A stretch of 64,000 nt of DNA from Glycine soja (GCF_004193775.1 NC_041007.1:28484850-28548849); one strand, 5' to 3'; counted from the first letter of the stretch, positions 22,556 to 34,544 are shown. Program-made: numbers and translations. Notes: generated by a model not told the origin, from the letters alone.

Positions 22556-25500
22556 ATGAACATGGAGAAAGAAGGAGGACAGTGAACAGACCACCAATTC
22601 TGGATGGAACCAACTATGAATACTGGAAAGCAAGGATGGTGGCTTCCTCAAATCACTGGATAGCAGAACCTGGAAAGCTGTCATCAAAGGCTGGGAACAT
22701 CCCAAGATGCTGGACACAGAAGGAAAGCCCACTGATGAATTGAAGCCAGAAGAAGACTGGACAAAAGAAGAAGACGAATTGGCACTTGGAAACTCCAAAG
22801 CTTTGAATGCTCTATTCAATGGAGTTGACAAGAATATCTTCAGACTGATCAACACATGCACAGTGGCCAAGGATGCATGGGAGATCCTGAAAACCACTCA
22901 TGAAGGAACCTCCAAAGTGAAGATGTCCAGATTGCAACTATTGGCTACAAAATTCGAAAATCTGAAGATGAAGGAGGAAGAGTGTATTCATGACTTCCAC
23001 ATGAACATTCTTGAAATTGCCAATGCTTGCACTGCCTTGGGAGAGAAGATGACAGATGAAAAGCTGGTGAGAAAGATCCTCAGATCCTTGCCTAAGAGAT
23101 TTGACATGAAAGTCACTGCAATAGAGGAGGCCCAAGACATTTGCAACATGAGAGTAGATGAACTCATTGGTTCCCTTCAAACCTTTGAGCTAGGACTCTC
23201 GGATAGGGCTGAAAAGAAGAGCAAAAATCTGGCTTTCGTGTCCAATGATGAAGGAGAAGAAGATGAGTATGACCTGGATACTGATGAAGGTCTGACTGAT
23301 GCAGTTGTGTTCCTTGGAAAACAGTTCAACAAAGTGCTGAACAGAATGGACAGGAGGCAGAAACCACATGTCCGGAACATCTCTTTCGACATCAGGAAAG
23401 GAAGTGAATACCAGAAAAGGTCAGATGAAAAGTCCAGCCTCAGCAAAGGAGTTCAATGCCATGGATGTGAAGGCTATGGGCACATCAAAGCCGAATGTCC
23501 CACTCATCTCAAGAAGCAGAGGAAAGGACTTTCTGTATGTCGATCTGATGATACAGAGAGTGAACAAGAAAGTGATTCTGACAGAGATATGAATGCACTC
23601 ACTGGGAGATTTGAATCTGCTGAAGATTCAAGTGATACAGACAGTGAAATCACTTTTGATGAGCTTGCTACATCCTATAGAGAACTATGCATCAAAAGTG
23701 AGAAGATTCTTCAGCAAGAAGCACAACTGAAGAAGGTCATTGCAAATCTGGAGGCTGAGAAGGAGGCACATGAAGAGGAGATCTCTGAGCTTAAAGGAGA
23801 AGTCGGTTTTCTGAACTCTAAACTGGAAAACATGACCAAATCAATAAAGATGCTGAATAAAGGCTCAGATATGCTTGATGAGGTGCTACAGCTTGGGAAG
23901 AATGTTGGAAACCAGAGAGGACTTGGATTCAATCATAAGTCTGCTGGCAGAACAACCATGACAGAATTTGTTCCTGCCAAAAACAGCACTGGAGCCACGA
24001 TGTCACAACATCGGTCTCGACATCCTGGAACGCAGCAGAAAAAGAGCAAAAGAAAGAAGCGGAGGTGTCACTACTGTGGCAAGTATGGTCACATAAAGCC
24101 CTTTTGCTATCATTTACATGGCCATCCACATCATGGAACTCAAAGCAGCAACAGCGGAAGGAAGATGGTGTGGGTTCCAAAACACAAGACTGTTAGTCTT
24201 GTTGTTCATACTTCACTTAGAGCATCAGCTAAGGAAGATTGGTACCTAGATAGCGGCTGTTCCAGACACATGACAGGAGTTAAAGAATTCCTGGTGAACA
24301 TTGAGCCCTGCTCCACTAGCTATGTGACATTTGGAGATGGCTCTAAAGGAAAGATCATTGGAATGGGAAAGCTAGTTCATGATGGACTTCCTAGTCTGAA
24401 CAAAGTACTGCTGGTGAAGGGACTGACTGCAAACCTGATCAGCATCAGTCAGTTGTGTGATGAAGGATTCAATGTAAACTTCACAAAGTCAGAATGCTTG
24501 GTGACAAATGAGAAGAGTGATGTCCTAATGAAGGGCAGCAGGTCAAAGGACAACTGTTACCTATGGACACCTCAAGAAACCAGTTACTCCTCCACATGTC
24601 TATCCTCCAAAGAAGATGAAGTCAAAATATGGCATCAAAGATTTGGACATCTGCACCTAAGAGGTATGAAGAAAATCATTGACAAAGGTGCTGTTAGAGG
24701 CATCCCCAATCTGAAAATAGAAGAAGGCAGAATCTGTGGTGAATGTCAGATTGGAAAGCAAGTCAAGATGTCCCACCAGAAGCTTCAACATCAGACCACT
24801 TCCAGGGTGCTGGAACTACTTCACATGGACTTGATGGGGCCTATGCAAGTTGAAAGCCTTGGAGGAAAAAGGTATGCCTATGTTGTTGTGGATGATTTCT
24901 CTAGATTTACCTGGGTCAACTTTATCAGAGAAAAATCAGACACCTTTGAAGTATTCAAGGAGTTGAGTCTAAGACTTCAAAGAGAAAAAGACTGTGTGAT
25001 CAAGAGAATCAGGAGTGACCATGGCAGAGAGTTTGAAAACAGCAAGTTTACTGAATTCTGCACATCTGAAGGCATCACTCATGAGTTCTCTGCAGCCATT
25101 ACACCACAACAGAATGGCATAGTTGAAAGGAAAAACAGGACTTTGCAAGAGGCTGCTAGGGTCATGCTTCATGCCAAAGAACTTCCCTATAATCTCTGGA
25201 CTGAAGCCATGAACACAGCATGCTACATCCACAACAGAGTCACACTTAGAAGAGGGACTCCAACCACACTGTATGAAATCTGGAAAGGGAGGAAGCCAAC
25301 TGTCAAGCACTTCCACATCTTTGGAAGTCCATGTTACATTTTGGCAGATAGAGAGCAAAGGAGAAAGATGGATCCCAAGAGTGATGCAGGAATATTCCTG
25401 GGATACTCTACAAACAGCAGAGCATATAGAGTATTCAATTCCAGAACCAGAACTGTGATGGAATCCATCAATGTGGTTGTTGATGATCTAACTCCAGCAA

Positions 25501-27287
25501 GAAAGAATGATGTCGAAGAAGATGTCAGAACATCGGGAGACAATGTAGCAGATGCAGCTAAAAGTGGAGAAAATGCAGAAAACTCTGATTCTGCTACAGA
25601 TGAATCAAACATCAACCAACCTGACAAGAGACCCTCCATTAGAATCCAGAAGATGCACCCAAAGGAGCTGATTATAGGAGATCCAAACAGAGGAGTCACT
25701 ACAAGATCAAGGGAGATTGAGATTGTCTCCAACTCATGTTTTGTCTCCAAAATTGAGCCCAAGAATGTGAAAGAGGCACTGACTGATGAGTTCTGGATCA
25801 ATGCTATGCAAGAAGAATTGGAGCAATTCAAAAGGAATGAAGTCTGGGAGCTAGTTCCGAGACCCGAGGGAACTAATGTGATTGGCACCAAGTGGATCTT
25901 CAAGAACAAAACCAATGAAGAAGGTGTTATAACCAGAAACAAGGCCAGACTTGTTGCTCAAGGCTACACTCAGATTGAAGGTGTAGACTTTGATGAAACT
26001 TTCGCTCCTGTTGCTAGACTTGAATCCATCAGATTGTTACTTGGTGTAGCTTGCATCCTCAAATTCAAGCTGTACCAGATGGATGTGAAGAGCGCGTTTC
26101 TGAATGGATACCTGAATGAAGAAGCCTACGTGGAGCAGCCAAAGGGATTTGTAGATCCAACTCATCCAGATCATGTATACAGGCTCAAGAAGGCTCTCTA
26201 TGGATTGAAGCAAGCTCCAAGAGCTTGGTATGAAAGGCTAACAGAGTTCCTTACTCAGCAAGGGTATAGGAAGGGAGGAATTGACAAGACTCTCTTTGTC
26301 AAGCAAGATGCTGAAAACTTGATGATAGCACAGATATATGTTGATGACATTGTGTTTGGAGGGATGTCGAATGAGATGCTTCGACATTTTGTTCAACAGA
26401 TGCAATCTGAATTTGAGATGAGTCTTGTTGGAGAGCTGACTTATTTTCTGGGACTTCAAGTGAAGCAGATGGAAGACTCCATATTTCTCTCACAAAGCAA
26501 GTATGCAAAGAACATTGTCAAGAAGTTTGGGATGGAGAATGCCAGCCATAAAAGAACACCTGCACCTACTCACTTGAAGCTGTCAAAAGATGAAGCTGGC
26601 ACCAGTGTTGATCAAAGTCTGTACAGAAGCATGATTGGGAGCTTACTATATTTAACAGCTAGCAGACCCGACATCACCTATGCAGTAGGTGTTTGTGCAA
26701 GATATCAAGCCAATCCTAAGATAAGTCACTTGACTCAAGTAAAGAGAATTCTGAAATATGTAAATGGCACCAGTGACTATGGGATTATGTACTGTCATTG
26801 TTCAGATTCAATGCTGGTTGGGTATTGTGATGCTGATTGGGCTGGAAGTGCAGATGACAGAAAAAGCACTTCTGGTGGATGCTTCTATCTGGGCGACAAT
26901 CTTATTTCATGGTTCAGCAAGAAGCAGAACTGTGTGTCCCTATCTACTGCAGAAGCCGAGTATATTGCAGCAGGAAGCAGTTGTTCACAACTAGTTTGGA
27001 TGAAGTAGATGCTCAAGGAGTACAATGTCGAACAAGATGTCATGACATTATACTGTGACAACTTGAGTGCTATTAATATTTCTAAAAATCCTGTGCAACA
27101 CAGCAGAACCAAGCACATTGACATTAGACATCACTATATCAGAGAGCTTGTTGATGATAAAGTTATCACACTGGAGCATGTTGACACTGAGGAACAAATA
27201 GCAGATATTTTCACAAAGGCATTGGATGCAAATCAGTTTGAAAAACTGAGGGGCAAGCTGGGCATTTGTCTGCTAGAGGAATTATAG
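22556..27287 (+). CDS. SIRE1-like gag-pol polyprotein, copy 2
   Basis: It has the same domain order as copy 1, but the RT frame is intact, giving one open frame from 22707 to 27008 (1433 codons). The true start should be the ATG at 22556. Single-base indels between 22556 and about 22650 break the first 50 codons, and these lie in the same error-like patch as the preceding segment. Protease DSG, integrase HHCC and DDE, RT YVDD and RNase H Asp/Glu residues are all present. The amber at 27006-27008 splits off the last 92 codons, which hold the end of RNase H ([12 protein letters not shown]). This is the best-preserved polyprotein in the window, though as written it would not give a full product. 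Confidence 0.93.
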
Positions 27288-27293
27288 CAGCTA
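27285..27293 (+). promoter_or_regulatory. stop-codon readthrough signal, copy 2
   Basis: TAG-CAG-CTA is identical to copy 1, with the env-like frame open and in phase downstream (possible env ATG at 27492). Confidence 0.85.
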
Positions 27294-29278
27294 CTGCTAT
27301 CTGAACGTGCTCAAACGTCTCACTTAACATTAATAGCACGTTCACTACAAAGCCAAAACAAATTCGACCATTGCTTCACATGCCCCTCTACATTCCTCAT
27401 TCAAACTTATATTTTCGTGGTAATCTCGTTTTCAGCATTCCCTAACAGCTCTCTGAGATTTACGAAATCATTCCAAACGCTCTGCTTCTCCATGGCTACC
27501 TCACCAAAAGAAACTTCAGCTCCTGGTTCACCCTCTGCACCATCAAACCAGGAACGACCTGAATTCAATATCCAACCCATACAGATGATTCCTGGTCAAG
27601 CCCCTGTTCCTGAAAAACTGGTTCCCAAACGACAACAGGGAGTGAAGATTTCTGAAAACCCTAGCATTGCAACAAGTCCTAGGGAAGTAGACCCGGAGAT
27701 GGATAAGAAGATCCGCAGTATTGTGAGTAGCATTTTGAAAGACGCCTCTGTTCCTGATGTTGATAAAGATGTTCCAACATCTTCCGCTCCAAATGCTGAA
27801 GCCCTCCCTTCACCCAGTGAAGAGGAATCAACAGAAGAAGAGGATCAAGCCTCAGAGGAGACCCCTGCACCACGGGCACCAGAACCTGCTCCAGGTGACC
27901 TCATTGACCTTGAAGAAGTAGAATCTGATGAGGAACCCATTGCCAACAGGTTGGCACCTAGCATTGCAGAAAGGTTACAAAGCAGAAAAGGGAAAACCCC
28001 CGTTAAGAGGTCTGGACGAATCAAAACTATGGCACAGAAAAAGAGCACTCCAATCACTCCTACCACATCCAGATGGAGCAAAGTTGCAGTCCCCTCCAAG
28101 AAGAGGAAAGAAATTTCCTCATCTGATGATGATGTCGAACTAGATGTCTCGACATCAAAGAGGGCCAAGAAATCTGGGAGAAGGTGCCTGGTAATGTCCC
28201 TGATGCACCATTGGACAACATCTCATTCCACTCCATTGGCAATGCTGAAAGGTGGAAATTCGTGTATCAACGTAGACTTGCCTTGGAAAGAGAACTGGGA
28301 AGAGCTGCCTTGGATTGCAAGGAGATCATGGACCTCATCACGGCTGCTGGACTGCTGAAGACTGTCACCAAGTTGGGAGATTGCTATGAAAGTCTAGTAA
28401 GGGAATTCATTGTCAACATTCCCTCTGACATAACAAACAGAAAGAGTGATGAGTATCAAAAGGTATTTGTCAGAGGAAAGTGTGTTAGATTCTCCCCTGC
28501 TGTAATCAACAAATACCTGGGCAGACCAACAGATGGAGTGGTGGATATTACTGTCTCTGAGCATCAAATTGCCAAGGAAATCACTGCCAAACAAGTCCAG
28601 CATTGGCCAAAGAAAGGGAAGCTGTCTGCAGGGAAGCTAAGCGTGAAATATGCAATTCTGCACAGGATTGGAGCTGCAAACTGGGTACCCACCAATCATA
28701 CTTCCACTATTGCCACAGGTTTGGGTAAATTTCTGTATGCTGTTGGAACCAAGTCCAAATTTAATTTTGGAAACTACATTTTTGATCAAACTGTTAAGCA
28801 TTCAGAATCGTTTGCTGTCAAATTACCCATTGCCTTCCCTACTGTATTGTGTGGCATTATGTTGAGTCAACATCCAAATATTTTAAACAACATTGACTCT
28901 GTGATGAAGAGAGAATCTCCTCTATCCCTGCATTACAAACTTTTTGAGGGGACACATGTCCCAGACATTGTCTCGACATCAGGGAAAGCTGCTGCTTCAG
29001 GTGCTGTGTCCAAGGATGCTCTGATTGCTGAACTCAAGGACACATGCAAGGTGCTGGAAGCAACCATCAAAGCCACCACAGAGAAGAAGATGGAGCTGGA
29101 ACGGCTGATCAAAAGGCTCTCAGAAAGTGGCATTGATGATGGAGAAGCAGCTGAGCAAGAAGATGAAGCAGCTGAGGAAGAGGTAGAAGCAGCCGAGGAA
29201 GAAGAAGAAGCTACTGAGGAAGAGGAAGATGCAGCAGAGGATACTGAATCAGATGATGATTCTGAAGCCACCCCATGA
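27288..29278 (+). pseudogene. env-like ORF of SIRE1-like copy 2
   Basis: The frame is open from the readthrough stop to 28358. A second frame from about 28184 carries the remaining 364 codons to 29278. The switch lies near 28165-28190, at the same place as in copy 1, so the shift was inherited and is not a local sequencing fault. The second part has a helical region (RRLALERELGRAALD), a coiled-coil stretch and an acidic tail of about 45 residues. The role is unknown beyond the family's proposed env-like label. Confidence 0.87.
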
Positions 29279-29921
29279 CCATCAGACCTTTACTTTTGCC
29301 TTTTACTAGCTATAAGGGCATGTCCCTTTGAACAATAGATTGTTATTGGTCTGTAATATTTGCACATTAATTTCATGCATTCTACTTTTGCCAAATTTAT
29401 GTCTAAAAAGGGGGAGTAGTAGTATGTATGTATTATGCATGATTTTGAAGTAGGATACGATGTATGCATGCATGATTGATACGATGTATGGCAGTAGGAT
29501 ACGATGTATGCATGATTCATGATTTTGAGGGGGAGTTGTATGTATATGACTTTGAGGGGGAGACTGCTGCTGATGATGACTGGTGTAAGCTACTAGCTGA
29601 TAGAAGATGCTGCAGTAAGAGCATGGAGACAGGGGGAGCAGAATGGTGATGTCACATGAGATGTCTTGACATCCTGAAAAGACTAGTAGCTGATAGAAGA
29701 TGCTGCAGTGAAAGAGCATTGAGACAGGGGGAGCAGAAAGCTGATGTCACGTGAGATGTCTTGACATCCTGGAGAAGACTTGTAGATTTGCAACTTGCAG
29801 AATTTCCGCTGTGCTTGATTACTCTGATAATGAAAGTTGCTGATCCCACTTGCATAACTGCTCGTACCTGCTCAGGAAGTGTCTAAGTATGTTTTAGACA
29901 AAATTTGCCAAAGGGGGAGAT
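29279..29921 (+). other. 3' non-coding region with multiple polypurine tracts, copy 2
   Basis: Tracts of the form AAAAAGGGGGAG, GAGGGGGAG or CAGGGGGAGCAG lie near 29405, 29527, 29551, 29631 and 29725. The functional-position tract AAAGGGGGAGA directly abuts the 3' LTR at 29910-29920. The region includes a tandem segment of about 95 bp and two tripartite motifs. Confidence 0.85.
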
Positions 29922-31122
29922 TGTTAGTGCTTAGCTCTACTGAGTGTTTAAAAGATTGGCTAAGATTTTGTTAAAACATAAGCACTTAGACAATGAAGGA
30001 AAGCTGGAGTTGCTGCACATGATGTCCAACGTTATGTCAAAGAATAAGATCGGGCTGCACAATGCACAAGGCAAGATGAAATGTCAAATGAAGAATTGAA
30101 GCTGCAGGATTCACGATGTCGGATACAATGTCCAGGACATCCTGCCTGAAAATACTGGAATTGCTAAAAGCATTGAAGCTGCAGGATCCACGATGTCGGA
30201 TACAATGTCCAGGACATCCTGCCCGAAAATACTGGAGTTGCTAAAAGCATTGAAGCTGCAGGATCCACGATGTCGGATACGATGTCCAGGACATCTGGCC
30301 CGAAAATACTGGACATATAAATCTGTTATATCTTTAACAGATTATTGTGCAGTTAGCAAGAGATTAGATGATCTATCTTTAGGAACGAATTAAAAGATAA
30401 TTAAAGTTCGAATTACAAACTAGAAGAGTTCGTTCAGGGATTAAAGATTAAAGATTAAAGATAAAAACTAAAAGATCAAACTGTATCTTTTAGATCTTTA
30501 AGTGCAGATTTTTCAGAAGAATGATAGATCTCATCCAGCACAAGAAGTTGCAGCCCAGATACGCTCACTGCTATATAAACACGGAGGCTGCACGAGTTCT
30601 GCACCAAGTCCGGGATTGAAGAGTTATTTTGTGAGTTTTGGGACTTGAGTCTTTTGTGAGCCACCTTGATGGTACCCTAACATCAAGTGTTGGACCTGAG
30701 TGTGTAGAGTTGATCTCTAGTGTGTAGAGTTGATCTCTAGTGTGTGGAGTTGATCTTTATTGTTCAGAGAGCAATCTCTGGTGTGTTTTTGATTTGATTG
30801 TAAACACGGGAGTGTGATTGAGAGGGAGTGAGCGGGGTTCTCATATCTAAGAGTGGCTCTTAGGTAGAGGTCGCACGGGTAGTGGTTAGGTGAGAAGGTT
30901 GTAAACAGTGGCTGTTAGACCTTGAACTAACACTATTTTAGTGGATTTCCTCCCTGGCTTGGTAGCCCCCAGATGTAGGTGAGGTTGCACCGAACTGGGT
31001 TAACAATTCTCTTGTGTTATTTATTTGTTTAATCTGTTCATACTCCCAAATATAATCTGCATGTTCTGAAGCGTGATGTCGTGACATCCGGTACGACATC
31101 TGTCCCCAGTATCAGAATTTCA
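29922..31122 (+). repeat. 3' LTR of SIRE1-like composite
   Basis: The LTR is 1201 bp and equal in length to the 5' LTR. It ends CAGAATTTCA, followed by the duplication AATAG. It has the same triplicate and U5 motif. Confidence 0.95.
30572..30578 (+). promoter_or_regulatory. TATA box of the 3' LTR
   Basis: TATATAA is in the position equivalent to 12037. It could drive readout transcription into flanking sequence. Confidence 0.5.
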
Positions 31123-33259
31123 AATAGGCCTTTAGAAGAACTGAAACTCAGATTAGTAAGTTGGTGGATGACATGACTAACGCTACGGCCAGGAAAGGGG
31201 AAGAGCATGCAGAGATTGAAATACATCAAGAAAGCATTTGTCAAGTTACCTCCATCCATCACCAATTGAGTAATGAAGAGGAAAAGCCTGAAGTCTTCAA
31301 TACTCCAGAATATCCCTACTTGGCCATTGTTGGCTATGTTGGAGGGAAAGATAAAGGTAGATTGGAACTCAGCATGGAGGATCAAAAGATCTCTTTTGAC
31401 CTCTTTGAAGCAATGAAACACTCAGATATGGGTGATGCCTGTTTCGAAGAAGAAGAGGTGGAGCAGGAAATAGCATTATTAGCCTCAACCATGGTACTAC
31501 AGTCTCTTTTGGAAAAAGAACCTGGCTATAGGAGAGATTTCTTAGCTCGTGATGAAGAGCTTGATGATTCAAAAGACAGTTGTGTTGAACAGGTGGTTTT
31601 TGTAGAATTGGAAAAACTGAGACCAGCAGAAAAGCCCAAAGCATAATTGAAGACCCTTCTGGAACATTTAAAGTATGTATTCTTGGAAGAAGATGAGACC
31701 AAACCTGTTATAATTATCAACTCTTTAAAAGGAATCAGTCCATCATATTGTATGAACAAAATCAATTTGGAAGCCAATTATAAGCCTGTGCGACAACCCT
31801 AGAGAAGATTGAATCCTATAATGCAGGAGGAAGTAAGAAAAGTGCTCAAGTTATTAGAGGTAAGCCTTATCTATCCAATTTTAGACAGCTCATGGGTTAG
31901 TCCTGTTCAAGTTGTTCCAAAAAAAGGAGGGATAACAGTAATAAGAAATGATCGAACTGAACTAATTCCTACCATAATAGTCACAAGATGGAGAATGTGA
32001 ATTAATTATAGAAAGCTTAATGAAGCCACAAGAAAAGATCACTACCCGCTTCCTTTCATGGATCAAATGCTTGAAAGACTGGGAAAAATGTCACTTTATG
32101 GTTCAAGAAGGCATTGTGCTGGGACACAAGATTTCTAAAAAAGGAATTGAGGTGGATAAAGCTAAATTAGATGTTATTGATAAGCTCCTACCCCCAGTCA
32201 ATGTGAAAGGCATACACAGTTTTTTGGGTCATGCAGGATTTTATCGGCGATTCATTAAAGACTTCTCCAAAATTGCTAAACCCTTAAGCAATCTGTTGAA
32301 CAAGGAAGCTGTGTTTGTATTTAACGAAGAGTGTCTAGAAGCCTTTAACACTCTCAAAGCTAAACTGATTTCTACTCCTGTGATTACGTCACCAGACTGG
32401 GGCAAGAGTTTGAATTGATGTGTGATGCAAGCGATTATGCAGTAGGTACAGTACTTGGGCAGTGGAAAGGCAGAATGTTCCATACCATCTATTATGCTAG
32501 CAAAGTTTTGAATGATGCTTAGATTAACTATGCCACAACTGAAAAAGAATTACTGGCAATTGTGTTTGCACTAGAGAAATTCTGGTCTTATCTGGTAGGA
32601 TCAAAGGTAGTAATTTACATTGATCACACAACAATTAAATATTTGTTGCATAAAGCTGATTCCAAGCCACGACTGATCAGATGGATACTGCTACTTCAAG
32701 AATTTTATTTAGTCATCAAGGACAAGAAAGGGTCCGAAAATGTGGTAGCAAATCACCTATCTAGATTGGTGAATGAGGATGTCACTTCAAAGGAAGCTGA
32801 AATAAGAGATAAGTTCCCTGATGAATATTTGTTTTCGATTGTAGGGAGACCCTGGTTTGTTGATATGGCTAATTTTAAAGCAGCAGGGGTCATACCTAAA
32901 GATCTCAATTGGCAACAGAGAAAGAGGTTCTTCTATGATGCTCAACATTATGTTTGGAATGACCCATACTTGTTCAAAATAGGTGCAGATAATCTCCTTC
33001 GGAGATGTGTGACAAGTGAGGAGGCTAAGGGCATATTGTGGCATTGTCACAATTCACCATGTGGCGGGCATTATGGCGGAGGCAAAACAACAGCCAAGGT
33101 CTTACAGTCAGGATTCTTTAGGCCAAAACTTTTTAAAGATGCTCATCATCTTGTCTTAAAGTGTGACCAATGTCAGAGAATGGGGGGAATTTCCCAAAGA
33201 AATGAGATGCCTCTGCAAAACATCATGGAAGTGGAAGTTTTTGATTGTTGGGGTATTGA
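31123..33259 (+). pseudogene. gag-pol remnant of element X
   Basis: From 31161 to 31646 the codons give a Gag tail (RRTETQISKLVDDM, EEHAEIEIHQE) fused by deletion to the post-protease linker (EDQKISFDLFEAMKH). Around 31800-32040 an RT start (RRLNPIMQEEVRK, SWVSPVQVVPKKGG) is followed by a deletion of the RT palm. RT resumes at about 32086 (KCHFMVQEGIVLGHKI) and continues to the connection domain (HAGFYRRFIKDFSKIAKPLS). RNase H follows ([24 protein letters not shown]), then the integrase HHCC finger ([14 protein letters not shown]...CDQCQRM). It ends at FDCWGIE in the integrase core. Several stops make it non-functional. Confidence 0.88.
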
Positions 33260-33290
33260 AGGGAATGGACCCATGAAATCAATACCCCAA
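33248..33290. repeat. palindromic junction scar in integrase
   Basis: Arms TTGGGGTATTGA (33248-33259) and TCAATACCCCAA (33279-33290) are exact reverse complements around a 19-base spacer. On the minus strand, the spacer continues the integrase sequence that should follow the first arm (GIDFMGPF). The integrase therefore runs to this point and then about 31 bases of it are copied backwards. Confidence 0.85.
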
Positions 33291-33873
33291 TTGAAAGGTT
33301 TTTGAAAAACATGCTTCTATTTATAGACTAGGTAGCTTCCTTGAGAAGCTTTCTTGAGAAAACTTCCTTGAGAAGCTTCTTTGAGAAAACTTCCTTGAGA
33401 AGCTAGAGCTTAGCTACACATACCCCTCTCATAACTAAGCTCACCTCCTTGAGAAGTTTCCTTAAGAAGATTCCTAAAGAAGCTAAAGCTTAGCTACATA
33501 CACCTCTCTAATAGCTAAGTTCACCTCCTTGAGATGAGAAGCTAGAGCTTAGCTACACACCCCCTATAATAGCTAAGCTCACCCATATGCCAAAAAAACA
33601 TGAAAATACAAAAAAAGTCCCTACTACAAAGACTACTCAAAATGCCCCGAAATACAAGGCTAAAACCCTATACTACTAGAATGGCCAAAATACAAGGCCC
33701 AAACGAAGGAAAAACCTATTCTAATATTTACAAAGATAAGCGGGCTCATACTTAGCCCATGGACTTGAAATCTACCCTAAGGCTCATGAGAATCCTAGGG
33801 CCTTCCCTTGGATCTCTAGCCCAATCTACTTGGAGTCTTCTATCCAATGCCCTTGCGGGGTAGGATTGCATCA
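33291..33873 (-). repeat. truncated LTR related to the element Y family
   Basis: On the minus strand it begins TGATGCAATCCTACCCCG and shares the first 250 bases or so with the Y LTRs. It then diverges into an array of AGCTTCTCAAGGA-type units (33340-33545) and a TATAAATAG box near 33320. The R/U5 part is missing. No matching target duplication was found, so the left end was lost in a rearrangement. Confidence 0.75.
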
Positions 33874-34544
33874 ATATGGATGATGGGTAATTGTTGAATA
33901 TGGATGATGAGTAATTGTTGAATGTGGACAATGAACAATTGTTGGATGTGAGTGTTGAATAATGAATATTGTGTAAGCTCATGACGTTTGCTTATGCTTT
34001 CTTGCTAATTGTGGTTATTTGGAATTGGTATTGGTTCTTTTTATAATGAACTCACCCTTGAAATTTTGTATCGTGTGGTTGATACCTGTGATGATCTCGA
34101 ACCTTGTTCGAGGGATGAAAATGACAGCAGTAGGGTGCAGGAATGAGATTCTGTGGAGGAGCCGCCAAGCCGACGTGATGACGTTGGGATTATTTTGGGG
34201 AGAGAGTTGTGTTTTGTTAATCAACTCCTCCATAGTGGTTCGTGATTTCTTTTGTTGGATTAAGGATGTAAATCACAGATTTAACTATATCTATGAATTG
34301 GTTTAATCTTCATTATGTGTATGATGTGTACTGAACTACTGTATTAAAATTCATGTATTCAGTTAAACATTGGTGCATGTTTGGGGACATATACATACAT
34401 ATATATGTATATATAATTGTGAAACTCAAATTTACTATGATTTTCATAAGCAAAAATAATGGAGTTTTCATAAAAGAAAGAAAAAGAATTTAATTTTCCA
34501 GTTATTAGAGTGGTGATATTGTAGCGACGAGGCAGGTCGTTACA
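33874..34544 (+). repeat. right end of a Tekay-like LTR
   Basis: It is homologous to about 10500-11167, including TTTTGTATCGTGTGGTTGAT and the terminal GTCGTTACA. The left 2 kb is missing, cut at the border with the preceding LTR fragment. Confidence 0.85.

Larger units (their letters stand above)
11387..31122 (+). mobile_element. SIRE1-like Sirevirus (Ty1/copia) composite
   Basis: Outer LTRs at 11387-12587 and 29922-31122 (1201 bp each) are bracketed by the perfect duplication AATAG (11382-11386 and 31123-31127). The order is LTR, gag-pol-env copy 1 (12646-19369), then a partial integrase-to-env-start segment (19908-22370) and a 126-bp LTR remnant. A primer site, gag-pol-env copy 2 (22556-29278) and the 3' LTR follow. 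Aligning the outer LTRs by eye gives about five substitutions, implying a very recent insertion. Copy 1 and copy 2 are nearly identical outside the region from about 18.67 to 22.65 kb. That stretch carries many one- or two-base indels, so the tandem arrangement needs checking as a possible assembly artefact. Confidence 0.93.
6651..33273 (+). mobile_element. Ty3/gypsy retrotransposon X, nested and truncated
   Basis: The parts in order are 5' LTR (6651-8067), primer site (8074-8091), and a gag-like remnant (8092-8464). A Tekay-like solo LTR follows, then more gag (11168-11386), the SIRE1-like composite, and gag/pol (31123-33259). The pol fragments fit the Athila/Tat group (RT, RNase H, integrase zinc finger). 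The sequence stops at a palindromic scar in the integrase, and no 3' LTR is present. The five bases left of the LTR are CCTGT. A homologous LTR in the opposite direction is at 38717-40170. Confidence 0.85.

Noticed and set aside
33340..33545. CRISPR-like interspersed repeats (AGCTTCTC, CGCTTAGCG, GATGTC words)
   Set aside because: Spacing and repeat length are irregular, the context is plant retroelements and there are no cas genes.
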